A DNA stretch of 64,000 nucleotides from Streptomyces sp. B21-083 (GTDB lineage: Bacteria; Actinomycetota; Actinomycetes; Streptomycetales; Streptomycetaceae): assembly GCF_036898825.1 (NCBI RefSeq), contig NZ_JARUND010000001.1, positions 868,001 to 932,000 on the forward strand. Reading direction: 5' to 3'. Shown here piece by piece: positions 32,693-41,712 of this stretch. The position numbers were made by a program, and so were the translations under genes. The notes under the pieces are model-generated. The model ran no database searches, was not told where the DNA came from, and saw only the letters and a list, made by a program, of their open reading frames with translations. Position 1 is the first letter of the stretch. Each line of letters starts with the position of its first letter.

Positions 32693-32718
32693 TAGCCATG
32701 TACATAGTAGCCATGTAC
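32693..32718. promoter_or_regulatory. MarR-type operator upstream of the marR operon
   Basis: Two direct copies of TAGCCATGTAC (32693-32703 and 32708-32718) have a 15-bp period and also form the inverted repeat GTACAT-N7-ATGTAC (32700-32718). They end 10 bp before the marR ATG, so autoregulation is likely. Confidence 0.65.
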
Positions 32719-32728
32719 TCTATCGGCC

Positions 32729-33214
32729 ATGAGTTCGACATCTGCGGCATCTGAGGACGCGACCCCCGGCTATCTGGTCTGGCGGCTGTCGACGAAGTGG
32801 CGTGTGGCGGTCGACCGGGCGGTCGCGCCCCTGGGGCTGACCCACGCGCAGTACGCCCTGGTCGCCTCTCTGCACGGTATGCGGCGTGCCGGTCTTCGCC
32901 CCAGTCAACGGCAGCTCGCCGACCACACCGGGCTCGAACCGCTCTATGTCTCGAAGCTCGCCCGCGCCCTGGAGAGCGCCGGCCTGCTCGACCGCACCCG
33001 GGACCCGCAGGACCCGCGCGCGGTGCGGCTCGCTCTCACCGAGGAGGGCGACGAGGTCACCCGGCGCGCGATCAGGGTCGTACAGGGACTGCTTCAGCAG
33101 TTGCTGGAGCCCCTCGGAGGCCTGGACAGCGAGCGCACCCGCGACCTCACCCGCGACCTGGCACTCCTGCTCGACACCCCGCTCCACACCGACCCCGAGA
33201 GGGAGCAGTCATGA
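32729..33214 (+). CDS. MarR-family transcriptional regulator
   Basis: A 161-aa winged-helix regulator. The recognition region reads RPSQRQLADHTGLEPLYVSK then LARALESAGLLDR, with the wing RDPQDPRAVRLALTEEG. N- and C-terminal dimerisation helices are present. A two-copy operator lies immediately upstream. Its TGA overlaps the ATG of a second winged-helix protein (ATGA), so the two are coupled and may form a heteromeric regulator or a regulator/sensor pair. Confidence 0.9.
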   Translation: MSSTSAASEDATPGYLVWRLSTKWRVAVDRAVAPLGLTHAQYALVASLHGMRRAGLRPSQRQLADHTGLEPLYVSKLARALESAGLLDRTRDPQDPRAVRLALTEEGDEVTRRAIRVVQGLLQQLLEPLGGLDSERTRDLTRDLALLLDTPLHTDPEREQS

Positions 33215-33681
33215 CCACATCCACCACATCCACCGGACCCACGCTCGACCCCCGCGTCATCGCCCTCGCCCACTACGCCGGGCGGGCCGTCCTCGAAAAC
33301 GTGCTGGCCCGGCACGGCGCCACCTTCCAGCAGTCGGTGACGCTCAGGCTCGTCGCCGTCGCCGACGGGCCCGTCGACCGCGAGTGGCTGGTCGGTGAGG
33401 TCGTCGACGCGCTGAAGACCGACGCCGGGGCCGTGCGCGCGGTCGTCGGGGAACTGGTCGAGAGCGGGCTGCTGTCGGCCGAGTCCCCGGCCTCCGTCGC
33501 CCTCACAGAGGCGGGACGCGACCTGTACGGCAGCACGAGCGCCGAGACCGCTCCGATCTCCGCACGGATCTACGCCGGCATCCCGGCGGACGATCTGGCC
33601 ACCGCCGGCCGGGTGCTCACCCTGATCAACGAGCGGGCGAACGGGGAGCTGGCCGACCTGGCCGGACCAGGGGCGGAATGA
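33211..33681 (+). CDS. Winged-helix MarR-like protein, second gene of the operon
   Basis: A 156-aa protein with a MarR-like layout but weak HTH: VTLRLVAVADGPVDREWLVG then EVVDALKTDAGAVRAVVGEL, and a possible wing ESPASVALTEAGRDLY. It is shorter in the recognition helix than its partner. The C-terminal helices (LATAGRVLTLINERANGELA) look like a dimerisation region. It is translationally coupled to the MarR gene upstream. It may bind DNA or act as a ligand-sensing partner; no target is evident. Confidence 0.75.
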   Translation: MTTSTTSTGPTLDPRVIALAHYAGRAVLENVLARHGATFQQSVTLRLVAVADGPVDREWLVGEVVDALKTDAGAVRAVVGELVESGLLSAESPASVALTEAGRDLYGSTSAETAPISARIYAGIPADDLATAGRVLTLINERANGELADLAGPGAE

Positions 33682-33721
33682 CCGGCCGCTCGAAGCGGTT
33701 ACGCCTCCGAAGGAGGCACGA

Positions 33722-34072
33722 GTGGAGACCACGACGTACACGTACTACGACCACGGAACCGCTGCGGAGCGCTGGGAGCGGGCGCGGCTGTTCTTCGACG
33801 CCAAGGACTACGCCGGTGCGGCGCGGGTGCTGGACGGGCTGGTCGAGGAGGTGCCCGAGCAGACCGGACCCCGACTGCTGCTGGCCCGCGCCTACTACCA
33901 CTCGGCTCAACTGCTGCGCGCTGAAGCCGAACTTCGGGTTCTCGTCGAGCGCGACCCGGTCGAGCAGTACGCGCGGCTGCTGCTCGGGCGCACACTCCAA
34001 CGTCAGGGCCGTCACGAGGAGGCCGCACCGCACATGAAGCTCGCCTCGGCCCTCGCGGGCGACTTCGAGTAG
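33722..34072 (+). CDS. Tetratricopeptide-repeat protein
   Basis: A 116-aa helical protein with about two and a half TPR units: RWERARLFFDAKDYAGAARV LDGL (residues ~16-40), PRLLLARAYYHSAQLLRAEA (~50-70) and QYARLLLGRTLQRQGRHEEA (~82-102). It starts at GTG 33722 with AAGGAGG upstream. TPR proteins of this size mediate protein contacts; the partner is unknown. It ends before a strong bidirectional hairpin. Confidence 0.82.
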   Translation: METTTYTYYDHGTAAERWERARLFFDAKDYAGAARVLDGLVEEVPEQTGPRLLLARAYYHSAQLLRAEAELRVLVERDPVEQYARLLLGRTLQRQGRHEEAAPHMKLASALAGDFE

Positions 34073-34090
34073 CTCCGCGACGCGACAACA

Positions 34091-34139
34091 GGACGGCCCG
34101 GCTCCCCGCTTCAGGGTTCGAGGGGCTGCCGGGCCGTCC
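34091..34139. terminator. Bidirectional terminator between convergent genes
   Basis: The perfect 12-bp arms GGACGGCCCGGC / GCCGGGCCGTCC enclose a 25-nt loop that itself pairs partly. It lies between the TPR stop (34,072) and the convergent PepSY gene stop (34,148). Confidence 0.8.
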
Positions 34140-34147
34140 TGTACCGC

Positions 34148-35578
34148 TCACTGTTTCGCGCCGGCCCGCTCCTCGTACGTCCGGTTGCCCCGTCGATGGT
34201 CGATCTCGCCCAAGATCACGTCCACGGCGATGAAGGCGGCCAGCGGAATGCCGAGCAGCGGAACGAAGTAGCCCACCACGGCCACGCCCGCCATCAGCGC
34301 CACGAGGAGCAGCGGGGGCACCTGCTGCCAGGCGCCGCGCGGGATCGGGCGGCCGAAGGCGGAGGCCCGGCCGCGCAGCCACCACATGCGGTAGCCCCAG
34401 ATGATGAGCAGCACGAGGGAGAGCGCGAGGGCCATCAGCACGAGCTGGTTGACGAACCCGAACAGAAGTCCGCTGTGGGCGTCGATGCCCCAGCGGGTCA
34501 GCTTCGCGAGCACCGGGTAGTCCGCGAACCGCAGGACGTCGAGGACCTCGCCGGTCGAAGGATCCACGGCGACGGCGTCCTGCTTCTCGGGCCAGCCGCG
34601 CTGGGTCTGCCGCACCACGTACGCGGAGGACTCGTCGGCGGGCGGGACGATCTCGACGGGGTCGCCCAGGCCTTCGGCGCGGGCGGCGGCCAGCACCTTG
34701 TCGAGGCCGACGCCGTGCTCGCTGTCGCTGCCGGCGCCGGCCGCCGCGCCATGGCCGGCGTGCTCGCTGCCCGCGACGGCCGAGACCGACGGGGTGGACT
34801 GGCCGAGGGAGGTGCGCAGGACGTCGATGTTGGCGCCGGCGTACGTCGACCAGGTCAGACCGGTCGCGGAGAGGAAGATGAAGCCGGCCGAGGCCCAGAC
34901 GCCGACGGTGCCGTGCAGACCGAGGGTGCGGCGGCGTCCGCTGGTGCCGCGTACCTTGCGCTGCGTGCGGCGGCGGGCGAACCACAGCACCAGGCCGCCG
35001 CCGGCTATCACCCACAGCCAGCTCGCGGCGAGTTCGCTGTAGAGGCGGCCGTTCTCGCCGAGGTGCAGGTTGCGGTGGAACTCGCTGATCCAGGTGCGCA
35101 GCGGCAGCGCGCCCGACGCCCCGTACTGTTCGAGCGCGCCCTCCACCTTCGCGGTGTACGGGTCGACGAACACCGCGAGCGTGTGACCCTCACCTACACC
35201 GGGGACGCCGGACAGCATGACCCTCGTCGTGGCGTCGTCATCGGGCGAGGGGCGCACAGCCGCGACGGTGCCCTCGGGGTGGGCCTTGCGGGCGGCGGCC
35301 ACCTGCTCGGAGATCGGCAGCTTGGTGTCTCCTACGGAGGACACGGTGAGCTCGTCGGCGTAGACGATCTTCTCGGCCTGGAACGAGGCCGCGTACAGGA
35401 ATCCGGTCAGCGCGGCGACCAGCAGGAACGGGGCGACGAGCAGGCCGGCGTAGAAGTGCAGCCGCAGGACCAGCGGGCGGAGCGTGGCGGTGGCGGACGG
35501 CTTCGCCGGGACGGAGGGTTTCGACGCGTCCGGTGAATCCGGGGATTCGTCCGTCGTGGTCGTGGGAGCGATGGACAT
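34148..35578 (-). CDS. PepSY-associated transmembrane protein
   Basis: A 476-aa membrane protein of the PepSY-TM/iron-regulated type. Transmembrane segments lie near residues 40-60 (LHFYAGLLVAPFLLVAALTG), 185-205 (LWVIAGGGLVLWFA), 225-245 (GVWASAGFIFLSATGL) and two or three near the C-terminus (LVLMALALSLVLLIIWGYRM). PepSY-type extracytoplasmic regions lie between them, one with a His-rich stretch (EHAGHGAAAG). Such proteins occur with siderophore or haem uptake and may reduce iron. The start is ATG 35578 (MSIAPTTTTD). No partner gene is adjacent. Confidence 0.88.
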   Translation of the reverse strand: MSIAPTTTTDESPDSPDASKPSVPAKPSATATLRPLVLRLHFYAGLLVAPFLLVAALTGFLYAASFQAEKIVYADELTVSSVGDTKLPISEQVAAARKAHPEGTVAAVRPSPDDDATTRVMLSGVPGVGEGHTLAVFVDPYTAKVEGALEQYGASGALPLRTWISEFHRNLHLGENGRLYSELAASWLWVIAGGGLVLWFARRRTQRKVRGTSGRRRTLGLHGTVGVWASAGFIFLSATGLTWSTYAGANIDVLRTSLGQSTPSVSAVAGSEHAGHGAAAGAGSDSEHGVGLDKVLAAARAEGLGDPVEIVPPADESSAYVVRQTQRGWPEKQDAVAVDPSTGEVLDVLRFADYPVLAKLTRWGIDAHSGLLFGFVNQLVLMALALSLVLLIIWGYRMWWLRGRASAFGRPIPRGAWQQVPPLLLVALMAGVAVVGYFVPLLGIPLAAFIAVDVILGEIDHRRGNRTYEERAGAKQ

Positions 35579-35768
35579 CGGCGGGCTTCTCCGGTGGGCT
35601 GGGGACGGGGAGCGGGGAAGGCGGCCGTGGGGTGACCGACTGCGAGCGGTATGACAGGGGGGACGGGTCAGTAGTCGGGCCGCCGGGCCGTCGAGTTCCC
35701 GACCCAACATATGGCGTACGTCACACACGTGGGCGCCGGGTGTCGGAGGTGCGTGGCATCCTTGCGCC

Positions 35769-36410
35769 ATGGCAACTCCCCATGACCCGAGCGCCCTTGC
35801 CGACCGGGTCGAGCGACTCCTCGCCGTCGGCGGCCCGTTGCCGATCGTCGCCGCCGGCGACCCGGTCCTGCGCCGCGCGTCCATGCCCTTCGACGGGCAG
35901 CTCGGGCCGGAGCTGCTGGCCCGCTTCGTCGAGGCGCTGCGCGCGACGATGTACGCCGCGCCGGGCGTCGGTCTGGCGGCGCCGCAGGTCGGGGTGGGGC
36001 TGCGGATCGCGGTCATCGAGGACCCGGCGCCGGTGCCGGAGGAGGTACGGGTGGTGCGCGGGCGCGTGCCGCTGCCCTTCCGGGTGCTGGTGAACCCGTC
36101 GTACGAGGCGGTCGGCACCGAGCGGGCCGCGTTCTTCGAGGGCTGTCTGAGTGTGCCGGGCTGGCAGGCGGTGGTGTCCCGGCCCGCGGCGGTGCGGCTC
36201 ACGGGCCAGGACGAGTACGGGCGGGCGGTGGACGAGGTGTTCACGGGGTGGCCGGCCCGGATCGTCCAGCACGAGACCGACCATCTGGACGGCACGCTCT
36301 ATCTCGACCGCGCCGAGTTGCGCTCGCTGTCCTCCAGCACGGCCATGGCGGAGCGGTGGGCCCAGCCGACCCCGGCGCGGGCGGCCGAGGAGCTGGGTTT
36401 CCCCCTCTGA
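35769..36410 (+). CDS. def: Peptide deformylase
   Basis: A 213-aa PDF with all three motifs: GVGLAAPQ (residues 66-73), EGCLSVPG (metal-ligand Cys126) and QHETDHLDG (His168, Glu169, His172). It removes the formyl group from nascent proteins with Fe(II) or Zn. Streptomyces genomes usually carry several def copies; this one is single and not beside fmt, so it is probably an accessory copy. A 17-bp tandem repeat array starts directly after the stop. Confidence 0.95.
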   Translation: MATPHDPSALADRVERLLAVGGPLPIVAAGDPVLRRASMPFDGQLGPELLARFVEALRATMYAAPGVGLAAPQVGVGLRIAVIEDPAPVPEEVRVVRGRVPLPFRVLVNPSYEAVGTERAAFFEGCLSVPGWQAVVSRPAAVRLTGQDEYGRAVDEVFTGWPARIVQHETDHLDGTLYLDRAELRSLSSSTAMAERWAQPTPARAAEELGFPL

Positions 36411-36413
36411 CCA

Positions 36414-36645
36414 CCCGTCTCCGCCGACCGCCCGGCTCCCCCGACCACCCGGCTTCTCCGACCACCCGTCTCCCCCGACCGCCCGTCTCCCCCGAGCGCC
36501 CCTCCCCGCCGACCGCCCGGCTCCCCCGACCGCCCCTCCCCGCCGACCACCCGGCTCCCCCGACCACCCGGCTCCCCCGAGCGCCCCTCCCCGCCGACCG
36601 CCCGGCTCCTCCGACCGCCCGGCTCCCCCGACCGCCCGACGTCTC
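36414..36645. repeat. About fourteen 17-bp tandem repeats
   Basis: Degenerate head-to-tail units of CCGACCGCCCGGCTCCC and variants (CCGACCACCCGTCTCCC, CCGAGCGCCCCTCCCCG) fill the whole gap between the convergent peptide deformylase and disulfide oxidoreductase genes. The period of 17 keeps every frame open on both strands, which creates spurious long reading frames. No gene is present. Confidence 0.9.
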
Positions 36646-36658
36646 CGCCCGCCGGTTC

Positions 36659-38095
36659 CTACTTCCCGTCCCGGTAGGCCTCCAGGAGTCGCAGCCAGAC
36701 CTCGCTGATCGTCGGATACGACGGCACCGCGTGCCACAGCCGTCCGAGCGGCACCTCGCCGGCGACGGCGACGGTCGCCGAATGGATCAGTTCACCCACG
36801 CCGGGGCCCACGAAGGTCACGCCGAGCAGGGTCTCGCGGTCCAGGTCGACGACCATACGGGCGCGGCCCCGGTAGCCGTCGGCGTACAGGCCCGCCCCCG
36901 CCACCGAGGCGAACTCGACGTCGACCGCGCGTACGCGACGGCCCGCCTGTTCCGCCTCGGCGAGGGAGAGGCCGACGGCCGCCGCCTCCGGGTCGGTGAA
37001 GACGACCTGCGGGACGGCGCCGTGGTCGGCGGTGGCCGAGTGGGCGCCCCAGGGGTCGGTCTCCAGGAGCGGGACGCCGGCCGCGCGGGCCGCGATGGCG
37101 GCGCCCGCGATCCGCGCCTGGTACTTGCCCTGGTGGGTGAGGAGGGCGCGGTGGTTGACGTCGCCGACCGCGTACAGCCACTCGCTGCCGGTGACCCGCA
37201 GGCTGTCGTCGACCGACAGCCAGGAGCCCGGTTCGAGGCCGACCGTGTCGAGGCCGATGTCGTCGGTGCGCGTGACGCGTCCGGTGGCGAAGAGGATCTC
37301 GTCGGCCTCGATCCGGTCGCCGGTGCCGGTGACCGCGACGACGGTGCCGTTCTCCCTGGTCACCGACTGGACCGACGTACCGGTGCGGATGTCCGTGCCC
37401 GCCTCCGCCAGCGCCTCGGCGACCAGTTCGCCGGCGAACGGTTCCATGCGGGGCAGCAGGCCCTTGCCACGGACCAGCAGGGTGACCCGCGAGCCGAGGG
37501 CCTGCCAGGCGGTGGCCATCTCGACGGCGACGACACCGCCGCCGACCACGATCAGGCTGCCGGGCACCGACTTGGCGCTGGTCGCCTCCCGGCTCGTCCA
37601 GGGCCGGACTTCGGCGAGGCCCGGCAGGTCGGGCAGTTGGGCGCCGGTGCCCGTGCACACGGCGACCGCGTGCCGGGCGGTCAGGGTCCGCGTCACGCCG
37701 TCCTCGCCCGTCACCGTCACGGTGCGCGGCCCGGCCAGGCGGCCCTGGCCGCGGTAGAGGTCGGCGCCGATGCTCCCCAGCCAGCCGAGCTGGCCGTCGT
37801 CCTGCCAGTTGGAGGTCTCGTAGTCGCGGTGGGCGAGGACCGCTTCAGCGTCCAGGGGGCCCTGGACGAGGTGGCTCAGGCCGGGTACCCGGCGGGCGTC
37901 GGCGCGCGCGATGACCGGGCGCAGCAGGGCCTTGCTGGGCATACAGGCCCAGTAGGAACACTCGCCGCCGACCAGTTCGCTCTCCACGATCGCGGTGGAG
38001 AGGCCGGCCGCGCGGGTGCGGTCGGCCACGTTCTCCCCCACGGGCCCGGCACCGAGCACCACGACGTCGTACACGTTGGTTTCCGTTTCCGTCAT
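36659..38095 (-). CDS. Pyridine nucleotide-disulfide oxidoreductase
   Basis: A 478-aa flavoprotein. The FAD motif is VVVLGAGPVGENVA. The redox disulfide is in GGECSYWACMPSKALLRP, a CX4C pair as in lipoamide dehydrogenase and mercuric reductase. The NAD motif VVGGGVVAVEMA and the C-terminal HAVPSYPTISE with the active-site histidine and glutamate follow. It is not linked to a 2-oxoacid dehydrogenase or mer operon. It is divergent from a thioredoxin gene 125 bp away, so a disulfide-reduction role is plausible. The substrate is unknown. Confidence 0.9.
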   Translation of the reverse strand: MTETETNVYDVVVLGAGPVGENVADRTRAAGLSTAIVESELVGGECSYWACMPSKALLRPVIARADARRVPGLSHLVQGPLDAEAVLAHRDYETSNWQDDGQLGWLGSIGADLYRGQGRLAGPRTVTVTGEDGVTRTLTARHAVAVCTGTGAQLPDLPGLAEVRPWTSREATSAKSVPGSLIVVGGGVVAVEMATAWQALGSRVTLLVRGKGLLPRMEPFAGELVAEALAEAGTDIRTGTSVQSVTRENGTVVAVTGTGDRIEADEILFATGRVTRTDDIGLDTVGLEPGSWLSVDDSLRVTGSEWLYAVGDVNHRALLTHQGKYQARIAGAAIAARAAGVPLLETDPWGAHSATADHGAVPQVVFTDPEAAAVGLSLAEAEQAGRRVRAVDVEFASVAGAGLYADGYRGRARMVVDLDRETLLGVTFVGPGVGELIHSATVAVAGEVPLGRLWHAVPSYPTISEVWLRLLEAYRDGK

Positions 38096-38220
38096 GGGCC
38101 CAGTCTGGTAGTTGGTGTGGCCCGTGGCGACACGGGTACGTGCGCGGAATAGGCAGGGGCCGGGCCGTGTTGTGCGAGCGCCACCGGTAACGACCCGACA
38201 GCAGGAAGAGGAATCAGGTC

Positions 38221-38598
<378 letters not shown>

Positions 38599-38610
38599 GC
38601 CGACCGGGCC

Positions 38611-38652
38611 CGCGCCCCTGCGGGAGGGGCGCAGCCCTCCCGCAGGGGCGCG
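38611..38652 (+). terminator. Terminator hairpin after trxA
   Basis: Perfect 18-bp arms, CGCGCCCCTGCGGGAGGG and its complement, are separated by a 6-nt loop, 12 bp after the trxA stop. The right flank (GGGGCGCGGGGAACCGCGCG) is a copy of the GC-rich intergenic element also found around 46.5 kb. Confidence 0.88.
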
Positions 38653-38707
38653 GGGAACCGCGCGACCAGCCACGACGGGCCGGCGGCCGACAACGCGCCG
38701 GATCGCT

Positions 38708-40153
38708 CTAGAAGGGGTACGGCGCCACATCCCCCCGCACAGTGGTCCACCGCACGTCAGTGAACGCCTCCAGGTTCGACTCCCCACCGAACCGCGCACC
38801 GGTGCCGGACGCGGCAACCCCGCCGAAGGGAGCCACGGCCTCGTCGTTGACCGTCTGGTCGTTGATGTGGACGATGCCGGTCGGGATCCGCTCGGCGAGT
38901 TCGAGGCCGCGTGAGGTGTCACGGGTGACGATGCCGAGGGAGAGCCCGTAGGGGCCGGCCGAGGCGAGCGCGGCGGCCTCGTCGAGGGTGCTGAAGGGGC
39001 GTACGGGCGCGACCGGGCCGAAGACCTCCTCCGCGTAGGCGGGGGTCCGGTCGTCGGCGTCGGCGAGGACCGTCGGCCGGTAGAAGAGGTCCTCGTGCGT
39101 GCCGCCCGCCGCGAGCCTGGCGCCGCTCGCCGTGCTGGCCTCCACCAGGCCGTGGATCTTGGCGAGTTGGGAGCCGTCGATGATCGGGCCGAGGTGGACC
39201 TGGGCGCGGTACGGGTCACCGACGGCGAGGGCGTCGGCCTTGGCGGCGAGCCGCTCGACGTACTCCCCGTACAGCGACTGGTGGACGAGGTGGCGGCCGG
39301 TGGTCATGCAGATCTGGCCCTGGTGGAAGAAGGAGCCCCAGGCGGCGGTGGAGATCACCGCGTCGAGGTCGGCGTCCTCCAGGACGATCATGGCGGAGTT
39401 GCCGCCGAGTTCGAGGTGGGCGCGCTTGAGGTGGCGGCCGGCCGCCTCGCCGACGGTCCGGCCCGCCGCCGTGGAGCCGGTGAAGGAGATGACCGGCACC
39501 AGCGGGTCGGCGACCAGTGCCTGGCCCGCGTCGGGACCGCCCGGCAGGATGTGCAGCAGGTCCTCGGGCAGGCCCGCCTCGGCGAAGACCGCGGCCAGGG
39601 AGAGCCCGCCGCAGACCGCCGTGCGCGGGTCCGGCTTCAGGACGACCGCGTTGCCGAGCGCGAGCGCCGGGGCGACGGAGCGGATGGAGAGGATCAGCGG
39701 GGCGTTGAACGGCGAGATCACGCCGACCACCCCGACGGGCACCCGGCGGGTGTAGGACAGCCGGGGCGCCTCGGACGGCAGCACCTGCCCGGCCGGGCGG
39801 GAGGCGAGGGCGGCGGCCTCGTAGCACTCCTGGGCGGCGACGTGCAGTTCGAACTCGGCCTTGCCGGGTATGGAGCCGGACTCGCGGACGATCCAGTCGC
39901 GCAGTTCGTCGGCGTGCGCGGCGAAGAGGTCACCCGCCTTGCGGAGCACCCCGGCACGGACGAAGTGCGGGGTACGCACCCATGCCTGCTGGGCGGTACG
40001 GGCGGCCTGCGCGGCCGGTCCGACGTCCTCGCCGGTGGCGAGTGTGACCGTGCCGAGCGTGTCGCCGGTGGCGGGCTCGGTGACGGCGTACTCGGGGCCC
40101 GACAGGGGACGGGCGGCCTGGGACTGCCAGGTCTTGGGGTCGAGCAACGGCAT
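38708..40153 (-). CDS. Benzaldehyde/vanillin-type aldehyde dehydrogenase
   Basis: A 481-aa ALDH with Asn150 (VISPFNAPL), Glu248 (LELGGNSAM) and Cys282 (HQGQICMTTGRH). The HQGQICMTTGR and GGNSAMIVLEDAD style is that of benzaldehyde (XylC-like) and vanillin dehydrogenases, which oxidise aromatic aldehydes with NAD(P). The start is ATG 40153 (MPLLDPKTWQ). It is a single gene with a LacI regulator gene upstream on the same strand, separated by 224 bp. It might supply the catabolic island with an aromatic acid, but there is no shared operator. Confidence 0.88.
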   Translation of the reverse strand: MPLLDPKTWQSQAARPLSGPEYAVTEPATGDTLGTVTLATGEDVGPAAQAARTAQQAWVRTPHFVRAGVLRKAGDLFAAHADELRDWIVRESGSIPGKAEFELHVAAQECYEAAALASRPAGQVLPSEAPRLSYTRRVPVGVVGVISPFNAPLILSIRSVAPALALGNAVVLKPDPRTAVCGGLSLAAVFAEAGLPEDLLHILPGGPDAGQALVADPLVPVISFTGSTAAGRTVGEAAGRHLKRAHLELGGNSAMIVLEDADLDAVISTAAWGSFFHQGQICMTTGRHLVHQSLYGEYVERLAAKADALAVGDPYRAQVHLGPIIDGSQLAKIHGLVEASTASGARLAAGGTHEDLFYRPTVLADADDRTPAYAEEVFGPVAPVRPFSTLDEAAALASAGPYGLSLGIVTRDTSRGLELAERIPTGIVHINDQTVNDEAVAPFGGVAASGTGARFGGESNLEAFTDVRWTTVRGDVAPYPF

Positions 40154-40377
40154 TGTGGCTCTCCGATCAGTCACCGGCGGGACACGCGGAGCGAAGGCGG
40201 GTCCCGTGTGGTTCGCGGCCGTTCGTCAGCCGCGGCGCGGGATGCGGTGATCCGGCGCGCGGCAGAGCAGCACGCGGCGTCCGGTGGTCGACGGCATCTC
40301 CACTGGTTGAGCGTGCAACATCCTAGTCACGCGGTACGGGAACCGCGCCGCCGAAGTCGCCGCGTACGCACGCCGGT

Positions 40378-41412
40378 TCAGCTGGAGTCGCGGTGGACGA
40401 GCGCGGCTCCGTGGACGTGGTGGGTCTCGGCGGCGGCGCCGGGGTTGCGCACCGCGCGGTCGACGAGTTCCGCGAGGTCTCGGCCGGCCGGGAGTTCGAT
40501 GTGCACCGTGCTCAGCCGGGGCCGCAGCAGCCGGCCGAGGAGCAGGTCGTCGGCACCGACCAGCGCCGTGTCCCCGGGGACGGTGACGCCCGCGTCCTGC
40601 AGGGCCCGCATCAGGAGCATCGCGTACTCGTCGTTGAACGCGAACACGCCGTCCAGGCCGAGTTCGGGCCAGCGGGCGGCGAGGCGGGCCGCGGACTCCT
40701 CCTCGTACGCGAGCGGCAGCACGGTCACCGAGGCGTCCGTGCCCTCCAGCGCGCCGCGCACTCCGTCGAGGCGGGGCTTGGAGAAGACCTTCAGGCCCGG
40801 CTCGTCGGGCATGACGACGCCGATCCGGCGGCGGCCCCGGGCGTACAGATGCGCACCCGCGACACGTCCGACGCCGGCGTGGTCGATGAGCAGGCTGTGC
40901 GCGCCCTCGATGCGCTCGGTACCGAGCGTGACGACGGCCCGGGCACCGGAGCGTTTGAGGACGGCCACGCCCTCCGCCTCGAGCCCGCCGACGGGCACGA
41001 GGACGGCGGCGGGCCGCAGTTCGGCCCAGGCCCGGGCCGCCTCGTCACCGCGCAGCCCGACCGAGGCGTACTGGACGACGGTGTAGTCGAGGCGGCTGAG
41101 CGCCCACTGCAGTTCGTTGATGAACTGGCTGTAGAGCGGGCCGATCGGCACGCTGGGCGCGGGCATCAGGACCATGCGGCTGTGTCCGGCCCGCAGACTG
41201 CGGGCCGCCGCGTGCGGAACGTACCCGAGTTCCTTCGCCGCCTCGTGGACGCGGCGGCGGGTGGGTTCGCTGATCCGGACGGCACTGGTGTTGTTGAGGA
41301 CGTAGGAGACGGTTGCGCGCGAGACGCCGGCCAGGCGTGCCACATCCGCGCTCGTGGGCACGGAGCGTGGCTGGGGTACCGCCGGGGCGGCCGAATTCGG
41401 TATCTGCACCAT
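40378..41412 (-). CDS. LacI-family transcriptional regulator
   Basis: A LacI/GalR regulator of about 344 aa. The HTH reads TSADVARLAGVSRATVSYVL with the hinge helix YVPHAAARSLRAG, followed by the periplasmic-binding-protein-like core (DGVFAFNDEYAMLLMRALQD). I start at MVQIPNSA (41412), as in other Streptomyces members; the frame is open up to 41,445. Upstream lies an AAAGCGCTTT operator, so it probably represses itself. The effector and other targets are unknown. Confidence 0.88.
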   Translation of the reverse strand: MVQIPNSAAPAVPQPRSVPTSADVARLAGVSRATVSYVLNNTSAVRISEPTRRRVHEAAKELGYVPHAAARSLRAGHSRMVLMPAPSVPIGPLYSQFINELQWALSRLDYTVVQYASVGLRGDEAARAWAELRPAAVLVPVGGLEAEGVAVLKRSGARAVVTLGTERIEGAHSLLIDHAGVGRVAGAHLYARGRRRIGVVMPDEPGLKVFSKPRLDGVRGALEGTDASVTVLPLAYEEESAARLAARWPELGLDGVFAFNDEYAMLLMRALQDAGVTVPGDTALVGADDLLLGRLLRPRLSTVHIELPAGRDLAELVDRAVRNPGAAAETHHVHGAALVHRDSS

Positions 41413-41497
41413 GACGTACGGCATCTTTGCAGAAGCTCGGGGCATAGTTTTGACCGGGGGAACTTCGCAATCGACCCGATAGCAAAGGCGGTTGACG

Positions 41498-41520
41498 AAA
41501 GTGCTTTAGGAAAGCGCTTT
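41498..41520. promoter_or_regulatory. LacI-type operator
   Basis: The perfect 10-bp palindrome AAAGCGCTTT (41511-41520) is preceded by the near copy AAAGTGCTTT (41498-41507), about 90-110 bp upstream of the lacI start. CG-centred palindromes of this form are standard LacI-family operators. Confidence 0.65.
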
Positions 41521-41712
41521 ACCAATCCGCCTTTTGAAAGATCATTTCCAGTTGCCCGGTGCCCGTAGGTCAACCGGTTCCCAGCTGCTCCCCGCACTGT
41601 CGCGCACCGAACGCGCTTTCCGGACAGGCCGAGTCAAGTCCCGGACAGGACGCACCGGTTGCGCACCTCCGCACAGCGGAGCGCGATCGGTGCAATTGGC
41701 CGAAAGTCGCGC

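Noticed and set aside
36241..36708. Proline/arginine-rich frames on both strands over the 17-bp repeats
   Set aside because: The repeat period keeps all frames open; there is no ribosome-binding site or protein-like composition.
39095..41086. A 663-codon plus-strand frame opposite the ALDH and LacI genes
   Set aside because: It is an antisense shadow with arginine/glycine/valine-rich composition and no domain. The minus-strand genes have intact catalytic and HTH motifs.
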